64,000 nt of DNA. Source: Methylobacterium oryzihabitans (lineage in GTDB: Bacteria; Pseudomonadota; Alphaproteobacteria; Rhizobiales; Beijerinckiaceae). The position numbers and the translations under genes are program-made. Below the pieces are notes generated by a model. That model made no database searches and was not told the origin of the DNA. It worked only from the letters and a program-made list of their open reading frames with translations. Positions within the stretch are counted from its first letter, which is position 1; each line of letters begins with the position of its first letter. This document shows, in pieces, positions 1-8,925 of the stretch. The stretch is taken from the NCBI RefSeq assembly GCF_004004555.2, contig NZ_SACP01000004.1, positions 124,001-188,000 on the forward strand. Reading direction: 5' to 3'.

Positions 1-919
1 AGGCGGCCCAGAACTCCTCGCGCACGGTGTCGCGCTCCATCAGGATCTCGTGGCGGGCGCCCGGCAGGGTGATGGTGTGGCCGGCCTTGAGCCGGGCGGC
101 GAAGCGCTGGATCGCCGGCGTGCTGCAGACCGGGTCGTCGCCGGCGGCGAAGACCAGAACCGGCACGCGGATCGGCGCCGGCCAGCGCGGATCCTCGAAC
201 GGCGCCATCGCCCGGAAGGCGGCGGCAAGCCACGCCACGGTCGGGTCCCCGACCGCCCCGGCCCCGACCGCGAGCGCCGCGGCGGCGTTGCGGGCGTAGC
301 GCTCGGGATCGGTGGTGAGGCGGTTGCCGGGGAACGGCTTGGTGGCGATCGAGACCGGGCCGCCGCCCGGGACGTAGCTCCGGCCGCCGCCGAGGCGGTT
401 CAGGAAGGCCGCGAGCCGCATCGCGGCGCGGGGCCGGCGGATCATGCAGATCGCCACCATCGGCGCCAGGGTGACCAGCCGCTCGAACGGCAGCCAGCCC
501 TCCCGCGCCGCGGTCAGGCACACCGCCCCGCCCATCGAATGCGCGAGGCCGAAGAACGGCCGCGGCATCGCCGGCTCCAGGACGCCGGATTCGACCGCCG
601 CGAGGTCGAGCCGGTACTCGCCGAAGTCGCCGACATGGCCCTTGTGGGCGTCCCGCACCGTGCGGTCGGAGCCGCCCTGGCCGCGCCAGTCGAACGCCAC
701 CACGGCGAAGCCGCGCCGGCGCAGGTCGCCGATCGTCTCGTAGTACTTCTCGATGAACTCGGCCCGCCCCTGGACGAGGCAGACCGTGCCGCGGGTCGTC
801 CGGGTGGTCGCCGGCCAGGTCGCGGCCCGCAGGGTGAGGCCGTCGGCGGTCCGCACCGGCACCAGGGTGGCGCCGGGGGGCACCGGGTTGCCGGGCGTGG
901 CGAGAAGCGTGAGGGTCAC
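1..919 (-). CDS. alpha/beta hydrolase, lysophospholipase-like (3' end cut off by window edge)
   Basis: The reading frame opens at a GTG at 919 and runs off the left edge, so about 306 residues are visible and the C-terminus is missing. The product looks like a serine hydrolase of the Hydrolase_4 / monoacylglycerol lipase group. It has a VCLVQGRAEFIEKY segment where the family carries its HGxxE(H) oxyanion stretch, a DWRGQGGSDR turn, and the nucleophile elbow AHSMGG. Near the visible end, FAAGDDPVC should hold the catalytic Asp and the GARHEILMER segment the catalytic His. It probably cleaves acyl esters such as lysophospholipids or monoacylglycerols in the cytoplasm; the substrate is not evident. 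Divergently placed relative to hsp20. Confidence 0.82.
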   Translation of the reverse strand, partial: MTLTLLATPGNPVPPGATLVPVRTADGLTLRAATWPATTRTTRGTVCLVQGRAEFIEKYYETIGDLRRRGFAVVAFDWRGQGGSDRTVRDAHKGHVGDFGEYRLDLAAVESGVLEPAMPRPFFGLAHSMGGAVCLTAAREGWLPFERLVTLAPMVAICMIRRPRAAMRLAAFLNRLGGGRSYVPGGGPVSIATKPFPGNRLTTDPERYARNAAAALAVGAGAVGDPTVAWLAAAFRAMAPFEDPRWPAPIRVPVLVFAAGDDPVCSTPAIQRFAARLKAGHTITLPGARHEILMERDTVREEFWAA

Positions 920-1018
920 GGGGCACCTCGAACCGGGTCGCGGGATCGGCCGGGATCCGCCAGCGAAGCTGCGCTTCCGGCGAGCGAAATCAAGCGCGGA
1001 AAAATCGCCATCCCGCCT

Positions 1019-1046
1019 CTTGAACGTCGAAAACCCACCCCGATAT
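1019..1046 (+). promoter_or_regulatory. sigma32 (RpoH)-type promoter of hsp20
   Basis: CTTGAA at 1019-1024 is followed after 13 bases by CCCCGATAT at 1038-1046. This fits the heat-shock sigma32 consensus (CTTGAA, 11-15 bp, CCCCATnT) with one inserted base in the -10 block. The predicted start lies around 1053, giving a 5' UTR of roughly 90 bases that contains the thermometer structure described separately. Confidence 0.68.
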
Positions 1047-1087
1047 CACGGGAGCGCCGGCCCCTAGTGGCGGCGCAGACGAAGACA

Positions 1088-1143
1088 GGTCCGGCCCCTG
1101 CGGCGGACCGAACAACCGCATATTGCTTCAGACGGAGAATATG
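1088..1143 (+). promoter_or_regulatory. ROSE-like RNA thermometer in the hsp20 5' UTR
   Basis: Two hairpins can be drawn. The upstream one pairs GGTCCG (1088-1093) with CGGACC (1104-1109). The second buries the ribosome-binding site: 1119-1124 pairs with 1138-1143 (CATATT with AATATG), G1125 is bulged out, and CTTC (1126-1129) pairs with GGAG (1134-1137), leaving a 4-base loop. The TTGCT stretch with a bulged G opposite the Shine-Dalgarno is the signature of ROSE elements that repress small heat-shock genes in rhizobia at normal temperature. The hsp20 ATG lies 8 bases after the GGAG. Folding was done by eye. Confidence 0.75.
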
Positions 1144-1145
1144 TC

Positions 1146-1613
1146 ATGCGTCAGTTCGACCTTGCTCCCCTCTACCGCTCGACTGTCGGTTTCGATCGTC
1201 TCTTCTCGGCTCTCGACCAGTTCGTGAGCGCGGAGACGGCACCGAGCTATCCGCCCTACAACATCGAGCGCACCGGCGAGAACGCCTACCGGATCACCGT
1301 GGCGGTCGCCGGCTTCACCGACCAGGATCTGTCGATCGAGGTCCGTGAGAACGCGCTGACGATCAAGGGCGAGCGCCAGCCGGCGCCGGCGAAGCAGACC
1401 GAGGTCCTGCACCAGGGCATCGCCGCGCGCAGCTTCGAGCGCCGGTTCCAGCTCGCCGACCACGTCCAGGTGACGGGGGCGGCGCTGGAGAACGGCCTGC
1501 TCCACATCGATCTCGTCCGCGAGATCCCGGAGGCCAAGAAGCCGCGCCAGATCGAGATCGCGACGGGCCGCCGCCCGCAGGCGATCGAGGCCACGGTGCA
1601 GAAGGCCGCGTGA
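1146..1613 (+). CDS. Hsp20 / IbpA-type small heat-shock protein
   Basis: A 155-residue alpha-crystallin-domain chaperone that holds unfolding proteins in the cytoplasm. The N-terminus (LAPLYRSTVGFDRLFSAL) matches the class A small heat-shock proteins of rhizobia and E. coli IbpA. The alpha-crystallin domain covers about residues 36-130, and the beta-9 region reads ENGLLHIDLVREIPE. The ATG at 1146 has GGAG 8 bases upstream, and that GGAG is sequestered in the ROSE-like hairpin. The gene is monocistronic: a sigma32-type promoter lies upstream and a strong terminator follows the stop codon. Confidence 0.95.
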   Translation: MRQFDLAPLYRSTVGFDRLFSALDQFVSAETAPSYPPYNIERTGENAYRITVAVAGFTDQDLSIEVRENALTIKGERQPAPAKQTEVLHQGIAARSFERRFQLADHVQVTGAALENGLLHIDLVREIPEAKKPRQIEIATGRRPQAIEATVQKAA

Positions 1614-1646
1614 GGGAAGCGCTCAACCCGCGTTGAGTCGAACGGG

Positions 1647-1675
1647 CGCCCCGGCCGCAAGGCCGGGGCGTTCTT
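1647..1675 (+). terminator. rho-independent terminator after hsp20
   Basis: A perfect 10-bp GC stem (CGCCCCGGCC with GGCCGGGGCG, 1647-1670) with a GCAA tetraloop is followed by TTCTT. It lies 34 bases after the hsp20 stop. Confidence 0.8.
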
Positions 1676-1710
1676 GCGCGTGCCGGCGGTCGACGTGATG
1701 CGCGGGCCCG

Positions 1711-1895
1711 CCCTCCCCCCTCTGCGGGGGAGGGTGCCCGGCGGAAGCCAGGCGGGAGAGGGGAATCACGCTGCCGGATAGGTCGCGACTGAACTGACAG
1801 ACGCCCCATCCGGCACCGTCGCGCTCCCCTCTCGGCGGGACTTCGTCCCGCTGCGCTCGCTCCGCTCGCCACCCTCCCCCGCAGAGGGGGGAGGG
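1711..1895. repeat. palindromic extragenic element with 23-bp inverted arms
   Basis: The arm around 1714-1736 (CCTCCCCCCTCTGCGGGGGA and following bases) is the exact reverse complement of the arm around 1870-1893. The arms enclose a further inner CGGCGGGACTTCGTCCCGC palindrome. This is most of the 318-base gap between hsp20 and the HTH gene, and no coding sequence is visible. It resembles the REP/MITE-like elements found elsewhere in the window (near 31.8, 43.3 and 48.4 kb) in its C-rich arms, but the inner sequence differs. Confidence 0.7.
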
Positions 1896-1931
1896 TTGGG
1901 GCAGTGCTCGCGCTTGAAAAATTCTAGCGCC

Positions 1932-2369
1932 TCACAGATCCCCGAACGCCAGTTGCGCCTGCGGCCCCTTGCCCTTCCGGGCCGCCGTCGCCCCGGCCTT
2001 CTCGCTTGCCCGCCGCGGCTTCTTCTTCGGCTCGGCGCCGCGCATGCGGGCCTTGGCCTTGTCGCGGGCCACCGCCTCGGGAGCGTGGGGGTCGCCGGAG
2101 AGCCACTTGCCGCGCTTGATGACCTCGTTGACCCGGCCCTGGTTCACCCCGAGCTTGAACGCGATCTCCTGCTGGGTCATCTCGGTCGAGCCGTGAAGCT
2201 CCAGGATCGTGCGGGCCAGTTCCGGCGTCATCTTCTTGCCGGCGATGCGCCGGGCCGGCTTGGTGGTGCGGGTGGCCCGGTCGCGCTCGCGCAGACGCTC
2301 CAGCACCGCGAGCGCCATCAGCATGCCGTTCTCGCGCAGGGCCTCCTCGAACTCCTTCAGCGTCGTCAT
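1932..2369 (-). CDS. small HTH-containing protein of unknown function
   Basis: Encodes 145 residues from an ATG at 2369. The N-terminal half (MTTLKEFEEALRENGMLMAL) is probably helical. Residues about 65-90 (TQQEIAFKLGVNQGRVNEVI) form a clear helix-turn-helix of the sigma-70 region 4 / MarR-like kind, so DNA binding is plausible. The C-terminal third is very basic (KAKARMRGAEPKKKPRRASEK), which also suits nucleic-acid binding. I do not recognise a named family. It stands alone, divergent from the monooxygenase-fold gene. Confidence 0.72.
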   Translation of the reverse strand: MTTLKEFEEALRENGMLMALAVLERLRERDRATRTTKPARRIAGKKMTPELARTILELHGSTEMTQQEIAFKLGVNQGRVNEVIKRGKWLSGDPHAPEAVARDKAKARMRGAEPKKKPRRASEKAGATAARKGKGPQAQLAFGDL

Positions 2370-2563
2370 GGCGACCCCTTCTGGCCTCTGTGTCGAGGGA
2401 ACGGCCGCGCTCGGGCAGGGTTGCCCCGCTTGCCGTGGATATTCACGGTTTGTGCGCGCCGGCCGTCGCGATGGCAACACGCATCCACCGTCTATCCACC
2501 GCCCGACATGGACTTCGTCCCCCGGATCGCGCATGTCGGGCACAACCTGAACGGGAGGAAACG

Positions 2564-2863
2564 ATGGTTCTGGAGATCGCGCGGATCGAGGTGAAGCCGG
2601 GCCAGGAATCGGCCTTCGAAGAGGGCGTCGCCAAGGCGGCCGAGCTGTTCCGCCGCGCCAAGGGCTGCCGCGGCATGGAATTGCAACGCTCGGTCGAGAA
2701 TCCGAGCCACTACCAGTTGATGGTGCAGTGGGAGACCCTGGAGAACCACACGGTCGACTTCCGCGGCTCGGAGGATTTCCAGGCGTGGCGGGCCCTGGTG
2801 TCGGAGCATTTCGTCGCCCCGCCGCAAGTCGAGCACACCGTCGTGGCGGTGAAGGGCTTCTGA
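2564..2863 (+). CDS. ABM-fold (antibiotic biosynthesis monooxygenase) family protein
   Basis: A 99-residue protein with the dimeric alpha/beta-barrel ABM pattern: an opening strand (VLEIARIEVKPGQESAFEEG), helix 1 (AAELFRRAKGCRGMELQRS), strand (HYQLMVQWETLENH), then a helix ending in the FQAWRALVSEHF segment. Members bind small aromatic or haem-like ligands, and many have no assigned substrate. The ATG at 2564 has GGGAGG 6-7 bases upstream. A nested hairpin follows the stop, so it is probably transcribed alone. Confidence 0.85.
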   Translation: MVLEIARIEVKPGQESAFEEGVAKAAELFRRAKGCRGMELQRSVENPSHYQLMVQWETLENHTVDFRGSEDFQAWRALVSEHFVAPPQVEHTVVAVKGF

Positions 2864-2938
2864 AACCCCGCCCGCTCCCGTTCGTCGGCCGGTGGGACCC
2901 GCGAGCGGGAGCGAACAGGTGACGCGGGCGGGGTTCTC
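2864..2938 (+). terminator. nested-hairpin terminator between the ABM gene and hemC
   Basis: AACCCCGCCCGC (2864-2875) pairs with GCGGGCGGGGTT (2924-2935), and an inner stem CTCCCG/CGGGAG sits within the loop. A short TTCTCGT run follows. It separates the ABM gene from hemC. Confidence 0.5.
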
Positions 2939-2984
2939 GTCTACTCGGCAAGAGAGACCCGCCCACAGACGGCACCAGAGCATC

Positions 2985-3920
2985 ATGGCCTCACGTCCCC
3001 TGCGCATCGGCACCCGCGGCAGCCCGATGGCGCTGGCGCAGACCGGGATGGTCCGCGACCGCATCGCCGCGGCGCATCCGGACCTCGCCGAGCCGGGGGC
3101 GATGGAACTCGTCGTCATCACGACCGTGGCCGACAAGGTGCTCGACCGTCCGCTGTCGGAGATCGGCGGCAAGGGGCTGTTCACCAAGGAACTCGAACAG
3201 GCGCTGTTCGCCGACCGGATTGACCTCGCGGTCCACTCGATGAAGGACGTCGAGACCTGGCTGCCGGACGGCCTCGTGATCGCGGCGGTCCTGGAGCGCG
3301 ACGACCCGCGCGACGCCTTCCTGTCGCCGCGGGCGAGCCGGCTGATCGACCTGCCGCCGGGCAGCCGCGTCGGCACCTCCTCCCTGCGCCGCGGCGCCCA
3401 GGTGCTGATGCGCCGGCCCGACCTCGCCATCGTGCCGCTGCGCGGCAACGCCAACACGCGGATGCGCAAGCTCCAGGACGGCGAGTGCGACGCGACCCTG
3501 CTCGCCATCGCCGGGCTGGAGCGGCTTGGCCTCGCCCATCTCGCCCAGGACGTGATGCCGGTCGCCGACATGCTGCCGGCGGTGGCGCAGGGGGCGCTCG
3601 GCATCGAGTGCCGGGCCGACGATGCCGACCTGATCGCCCGGCTCCAGGCGGTGGCCTGCCCACGCACCACCACGGCCTTGATGGCCGAGCGGTCGCTGCT
3701 CGCCGAACTCGACGGCTCGTGCCGCACGCCGATCGCCGCGCTGGCGCAGATCGACGGCGACCGCCTGACCCTCGATGGCCTGCTGTTCAAGCCCGACGGC
3801 AGCGCCCACTGGGCCACCCATCGCTCGGGCCTCGCCGCCGACGCCGCCGCGATCGGCCGCGACGCCGGCGCGCATCTCAAGGCGCAGGCGGGCGAGACCT
3901 ACCGGCGCGAGTTGCAGTGA
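2985..3920 (+). CDS. hemC: hydroxymethylbilane synthase (porphobilinogen deaminase)
   Basis: A 311-residue cytoplasmic enzyme that joins four porphobilinogen molecules into hydroxymethylbilane for haem, cobalamin and bacteriochlorophyll synthesis. Diagnostic stretches: IGTRGSPMALAQ (8-19), GGKGLFTKELE (61-71), HSMKDVE with the catalytic Asp at about 88, and SLRRGAQ (133-139). The dipyrromethane cofactor Cys is at about 246 in GSCRTPI. The length is normal. It converges on ppiB; the 40-base gap between the stops holds a GC-rich GGCGGC/GCCGCC hairpin. Confidence 0.97.
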   Translation: MASRPLRIGTRGSPMALAQTGMVRDRIAAAHPDLAEPGAMELVVITTVADKVLDRPLSEIGGKGLFTKELEQALFADRIDLAVHSMKDVETWLPDGLVIAAVLERDDPRDAFLSPRASRLIDLPPGSRVGTSSLRRGAQVLMRRPDLAIVPLRGNANTRMRKLQDGECDATLLAIAGLERLGLAHLAQDVMPVADMLPAVAQGALGIECRADDADLIARLQAVACPRTTTALMAERSLLAELDGSCRTPIAALAQIDGDRLTLDGLLFKPDGSAHWATHRSGLAADAAAIGRDAGAHLKAQAGETYRRELQ

Positions 3921-3960
3921 CGAGGGCGTGACGGCGGCAGCGCCGCCGCCACGCGGGAGA

Positions 3961-4419
<459 letters not shown>

Positions 4420-4482
4420 GGGAAACTCCTGGTTTCGAGAGAATGCAGCGCCGTCGCCCGGCGCTCTCGTCTTGTGCGAAGC

Positions 4483-5022
<540 letters not shown>

Positions 5023-5063
5023 GAGACTTCTCCCGAGGATGGTGGAACCGGACGCGAGCGCGC

Positions 5064-5564
5064 TCAGGCCCGGGCGAACCGCGCCGCCAGCCGCTCGGCC
5101 ACCACGGCCGGCACGAACGGCCGCACGTCGCCGCCCATCGCGGCGATCTGCCGGACCAGGGTGGCGGTGATCGGCCGCACGCCGGTCGAGGCCGGCAGGA
5201 ACACCGTCTGCACCTCCGGCGCCATCGCGCCGTTCATCCCGGCGAGCTGCATCTCGTAGTCGAGATCGGTGCCGTCGCGCAGGCCGCGGATGAACAGCCC
5301 GGCGCCGGCCCGGCGGGCGGCCGAGACCGCGAGGTCGTCGAAGGTCACGACGTCGAGCGCCGTCCCCTCGGCGGCGGCCAGCGGGCCGCAGGTCTCCCGG
5401 ATCAGGTCGGCCCGCTCCTCGGCGGAGAAGAGCGGCGCCTTGCCCGGATGGACCCCGATGGCGACGACGAGGCGGCCGACGAGGCGGCAGGCCTGGCGCA
5501 CCACGTCGAGGTGGCCGTTGGTCACCGGGTCGAACGAGCCGGCATAGAGGGCGGTGCGGTTCAT
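5064..5564 (-). CDS. coaD: phosphopantetheine adenylyltransferase
   Basis: A 166-residue enzyme for the penultimate step of coenzyme A synthesis, adenylating 4'-phosphopantetheine with ATP. The nucleotidyltransferase signature [11 protein letters not shown] (residues 8-18) includes the (T/H)xGH motif. [19 protein letters not shown] is the substrate-binding segment, and the C-terminal ATP-binding region reads [12 protein letters not shown] where many homologues have ISSTxVR. The ATG at 5564 gives the usual length. It heads a minus-strand cluster with two cyclophilins. Confidence 0.96.
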   Translation of the reverse strand: MNRTALYAGSFDPVTNGHLDVVRQACRLVGRLVVAIGVHPGKAPLFSAEERADLIRETCGPLAAAEGTALDVVTFDDLAVSAARRAGAGLFIRGLRDGTDLDYEMQLAGMNGAMAPEVQTVFLPASTGVRPITATLVRQIAAMGGDVRPFVPAVVAERLAARFARA

Positions 5565-5614
5565 CGCCGACCGAGGTAGAGCATTTCGTCCGGAAACGGA
5601 ACCGCGGGCGGCGC

Positions 5615-6370
5615 TTACCGCGCCACCGCGCCGACGAGCGGCCCCAGCGGCCGGCTCAGGTCCGAGCGTCCGAGCGAGGGCGCGTAGAGGCTCGACACGC
5701 TGCCGTCGAGGAACAGCGCGTCGGGACAGTGCAGGCCGTCGCGGAACAGGCGGGCGAAGGCGCCGAAGCTCACCGGGCGCTCCGAGATCGCGAACACCGC
5801 GGTGCGGCCGTCGGCGCGCACGCCGACGCCATTGCGAATCTTCTGCGACGGCCCGTCGGCGGAGATCTTCGGGTGGATGCGCCCGGCGATGACCAGCATC
5901 GGCCCGGACTGGGTCGCGAACTCCGCCTTCGGTCTCGCCTTCAAATAGCGCCCGGTCTCCAGCACCCCGGCCCGGTCGCCGGCGACGTAGAACACCCCGT
6001 TGGGCTTGAGGTGGAAGTTGCCCGGCCCGTCGGCGGTGCTGGCGCCCTTCAGCTCGCGCCCGTCCTCGACGTAGAGCCCGACCGGGCCCTGGGCCGAATC
6101 GTACATGCCGGCATTCATCGCGAAGGACAGGCCGGCCTGCGAATCGGCGAGGCGCGACAGCGAGCCGTAGGGCTGCCCGTCCGCCCCGCGCCAGAACAGC
6201 CGGATCCGGGTCCGGCGCAGGTCGGCGGTGCAGACCGCGTAGGTCTCGCCCTCGTGGGTCACGGGCGCGCACGGGGCCGGGGCCGCCGCGCCGGCGCGCA
6301 GCGGGAACAGGGCCGCGACCACGACGAGGCAGGCCACCGGACGGGCGTGCGGGGTGCGTCTCCTCGGCAT
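5615..6370 (-). CDS. exported phosphodiester glycosidase family protein (NAGPA/DUF2233)
   Basis: A 251-residue protein with a signal peptide (about residues 1-30, hydrophobic [18 protein letters not shown] cleavage region). The rest matches the phosphodiester glycosidase family related to mammalian uncovering enzyme: [37 protein letters not shown], and [10 protein letters not shown] near the end. It probably hydrolyses a sugar phosphodiester in the periplasm or at the envelope; the substrate is unknown. Located 50 bases upstream of coaD on the same strand, without an obvious functional link. Confidence 0.85.
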   Translation of the reverse strand: MPRRRTPHARPVACLVVVAALFPLRAGAAAPAPCAPVTHEGETYAVCTADLRRTRIRLFWRGADGQPYGSLSRLADSQAGLSFAMNAGMYDSAQGPVGLYVEDGRELKGASTADGPGNFHLKPNGVFYVAGDRAGVLETGRYLKARPKAEFATQSGPMLVIAGRIHPKISADGPSQKIRNGVGVRADGRTAVFAISERPVSFGAFARLFRDGLHCPDALFLDGSVSSLYAPSLGRSDLSRPLGPLVGAVAR

Positions 6371-6518
6371 GAGGCGAAGGTCTCCGTTCGGGATGCCCGG
6401 TCCGGGCGCCGGGGGCGGTATAGCGGCTGGCGGACAAAATGCAGCACGAACCGGATTCGCCGCCCCGGCGTTGTTCCGGCCTGGGGGATTCGATGACCTT
6501 TCTCGCGGAGATCGTGAC

Positions 6519-7067
6519 ATGAAACGGGTGTTGATGGCCTCGGCCGCCCTCGCCGGCTCGCTGCTGCTCGTCCCGACCTTGGCCGAGGCCCGGCCGGGCG
6601 GCGGCTTCGGCGGCGGCTTCCACGGTGGCGGTTTCCACGGCGGCGGCTTCGGCGGCGGCTTCCGGGGCGGTGGCTTCGGCGGTCGCGGCTTCGGCGGCGG
6701 CTTCGGCCGCCCGGGCTTCGCCGGCGCCCGCTTCGGCGGTCCCGGTTTCGGCCGCGGCTTCTACGGTGGCGGCTACGGCCGCGGCTTCGGCGGCGGCTAT
6801 CGCGGCTACGGCTGGCGCCGGGGCGGGTACGGCTACGGCCTCGCCGGCGCCGGGATCGGCCTGGGTCTCGGCCTCGGCCTCGCGGCGGCTTCCTCGCCCT
6901 ATTACGGCGGCTACGGCTACGGCGGGTACGGCGGGGGCTACTATGGCGGCGGCTACGCCCCGGTGGGCTACTACGGCGGCGGCTATGGCGGCGAGTGCTA
7001 TCAGGTCCCGCGCACCCGCTGGACGCCCTACGGCTGGCAGCGCGTGCTCGTGACCCGCTGCTACTGA
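6519..7067 (+). CDS. exported glycine-rich protein
   Basis: A 182-residue protein with a signal peptide ([20 protein letters not shown], cleavage near AEA-RPG). A long Gly/Phe/Arg-rich stretch of GGGF and GGxGF repeats follows at about residues 26-105. A short hydrophobic glycine segment ([15 protein letters not shown]) comes next, then Gly/Tyr repeats. The conserved-looking end ([18 protein letters not shown], terminal C and Y) is typical of small envelope proteins in Methylobacterium and Bradyrhizobium. Function unknown; the composition suggests a surface or matrix-associated protein. A strong terminator follows. Confidence 0.8.
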   Translation: MKRVLMASAALAGSLLLVPTLAEARPGGGFGGGFHGGGFHGGGFGGGFRGGGFGGRGFGGGFGRPGFAGARFGGPGFGRGFYGGGYGRGFGGGYRGYGWRRGGYGYGLAGAGIGLGLGLGLAAASSPYYGGYGYGGYGGGYYGGGYAPVGYYGGGYGGECYQVPRTRWTPYGWQRVLVTRCY

Positions 7068-7094
7068 GCCGATCCAGGTTCTGCGACACGACCG

Positions 7095-7120
7095 GAGCCG
7101 CCCGCGAGGGCGGCTCTTCT
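7095..7120 (+). terminator. terminator after the glycine-rich gene
   Basis: A 9-bp stem GAGCCGCCC / GGGCGGCTC with a GCGA loop, followed by TTCT. It ends just before the convergent DUF4174 gene and may work in both directions. Confidence 0.75.
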
Positions 7121-7123
7121 CGT

Positions 7124-7531
7124 TCAGCGGCGCCCGGCGGCCTCGTCGCGGCGCATGGGCATCGCGTCGATGATCTCGAACAGGCGCTCGGCGGAGATCG
7201 GCGCGGCGGCGCTGAGCTTGGCGCCGCCGTCCTTGCCGACCAGCACGGCGCGGAACTCCCGCGCCGGCAGCCCGAACCGGCGGCGCAGCCCCTCGGCCTC
7301 CACGCCCGGCCCGACCGCCTCGACCACCACGAGGTCGCGCTCGCGGCTGCCGCGCTGCGCCGCCGCGACGATGCGGCGCTGCTCGGCGAGGTGCGGATCG
7401 TCGGCATCGGCCGCGGCGATCACCAGAACCCGCGCCTTCCAGCGATAGGCGTCGAGGGAGGCCGCGCCCGCGACGCTCGGGACGGCGAGCACCAGCGACA
7501 GCGCGGCGGGAACGAACGGGGTGGAGGGCAT
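7124..7531 (-). CDS. exported DUF4174 domain protein
   Basis: Encodes 135 residues. A signal peptide (residues 1-23, ending VAGAA) is followed by [15 protein letters not shown], the hallmark start of DUF4174, and a thioredoxin-like alternation with [15 protein letters not shown] near the end. Family members are small periplasmic proteins of unknown role, predicted to have a thioredoxin-like fold without the CxxC pair; none is seen here either. It converges on the glycine-rich gene and is divergent from the oxidoreductase. Confidence 0.82.
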   Translation of the reverse strand: MPSTPFVPAALSLVLAVPSVAGAASLDAYRWKARVLVIAAADADDPHLAEQRRIVAAAQRGSRERDLVVVEAVGPGVEAEGLRRRFGLPAREFRAVLVGKDGGAKLSAAAPISAERLFEIIDAMPMRRDEAAGRR

Positions 7532-7781
7532 CGAACGGCTCCCGAATGGGCCCGAGGGGATGTCCGGCTGAGCAGATCTCGCAGAAACGGCAGCCGGTTT
7601 TGCGACGAAAATCTGCGACACATCAAGAATCGAAACCGACGAAGCGTCGGCGTGCCGACGCGAGTCTGTTTTAGGTGTCGCGCGCGCCCGCGGCGACCAG
7701 GGCGGCGTTGACGCAGGCCGGTGCGGGACCCAAGTCGGAGACGAAAGCGGCTCGGCCGTCCGGCCGCCCAGGGAGGCTCCC

Positions 7782-8798
7782 ATGTCCGAGATCAACCGCC
7801 GCATCGTCCTGGCGTCGCGCCCGCACGGCGAGCCGACCCCGGCGCATTTCCGGCTCGAGAAGGCGGCCGTGCCGGTGCCGCGGGACGGCGAGGTGCTGCT
7901 GCGCAACCGCTACCTCTCCCTCGATCCCTACATGCGCGGCCGGATGAGCGCGGCGAAGTCCTACGCCAAGCCGGTCGAGATCAACGAGGTGATGGTCGGC
8001 GGCACGGTCGCCGAGGTCGTCGCCTCGCACCGGCCGGACTTTTCCGTCGGCGACACCGTGGTGACGAGCTACGGCGGCTGGCAGGACTTCGCCGTCTCGG
8101 ACGGCAGCGACCTGCGCCGCATCGACCCCGCCGCCGCCCCGGTCTCGACCGCGCTGGGCGTGCTCGGCATGCCGGGCATGACCGCCTATACCGGCCTGCT
8201 CAACATCGGCGCGCCCAAGCCCGGCGAGACCGTCGTGGTCGCCGCCGCCACCGGCCCGGTCGGCTCGCTCGTCGGCCAGATCGCGAAGCTGAAGGGCGCG
8301 CGGGCGGTCGGCATCGCCGGGGGCGCCGACAAGTGCCGCCACCTGACCGAGGAGCTCGGCTTCGACGCCGCGGTCGATCACCGCACCGGCGACCTGCCGG
8401 CCGCGCTCGCCGCCGCCTGCCCGGACGGCATCGACGTGTATTTCGAGAATGTCGGCGGAGCGGTCTTCGACGCGGTGCTGCCGCTGCTCAACGACTTCGC
8501 CCGCATCCCCGTCTGCGGCCTCGTCGCCAACTACAACATGACCGAGCTGCCGCCCGGCCCCGACAAGACCCCGGCGCTGATGCGCGCCGTGCTCAGCCGC
8601 CGGCTGCTGTTCCGCGGCTTCATCGTGTGGGATTTTCGCGATCAGTTGCAGGACTTCCTGACCGACGTGTCGGGCTGGCTGCGCGAGGGCCGGATCCATT
8701 ACCGCGAGGACGTGGTCGAGGGGCTGGAGAGCGCGCCGGAGGCGTTCATCGGCCTGCTCAAGGGCCGCAACTTCGGCAAGCTGGTGGTGAAGCTCTGA
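7782..8798 (+). CDS. zinc-independent NADP-dependent oxidoreductase (MDR, CurA/LTB4DH type)
   Basis: A 338-residue medium-chain reductase that probably reduces the C=C bond of alpha,beta-unsaturated aldehydes or ketones with NADPH. Family marks: RYLSLDPYMRGRM (about 46-58), GGWQDFAV, LGMPGMTAYTGLL, and the nucleotide-binding loop AATGPVGSLVGQIAKLKG with the downstream VGIAGGADKC. Catalytic and structural zinc Cys ligands are absent, as expected for this branch. The closest named relatives are NADPH-dependent curcumin reductase and leukotriene B4 dehydrogenase. Confidence 0.93.
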   Translation: MSEINRRIVLASRPHGEPTPAHFRLEKAAVPVPRDGEVLLRNRYLSLDPYMRGRMSAAKSYAKPVEINEVMVGGTVAEVVASHRPDFSVGDTVVTSYGGWQDFAVSDGSDLRRIDPAAAPVSTALGVLGMPGMTAYTGLLNIGAPKPGETVVVAAATGPVGSLVGQIAKLKGARAVGIAGGADKCRHLTEELGFDAAVDHRTGDLPAALAAACPDGIDVYFENVGGAVFDAVLPLLNDFARIPVCGLVANYNMTELPPGPDKTPALMRAVLSRRLLFRGFIVWDFRDQLQDFLTDVSGWLREGRIHYREDVVEGLESAPEAFIGLLKGRNFGKLVVKL

Positions 8799-8925
8799 TC
8801 CAGGGCCATCGGGTTCACCCGATTGCCCTGAGCTCTGATCCATCCGGCGTTGACCGTCCGGGCCGCGCCTCCCACGATGCCGCCGGCGCACCCCGCTCCA
8901 GACGGGGCGGCATCGGGAGGACATC

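Noticed and set aside
1128..1505. A 125-codon minus-strand frame opposite hsp20
   Set aside because: It is fully overlapped by the Hsp20 gene, which has its promoter, thermometer and terminator in place.
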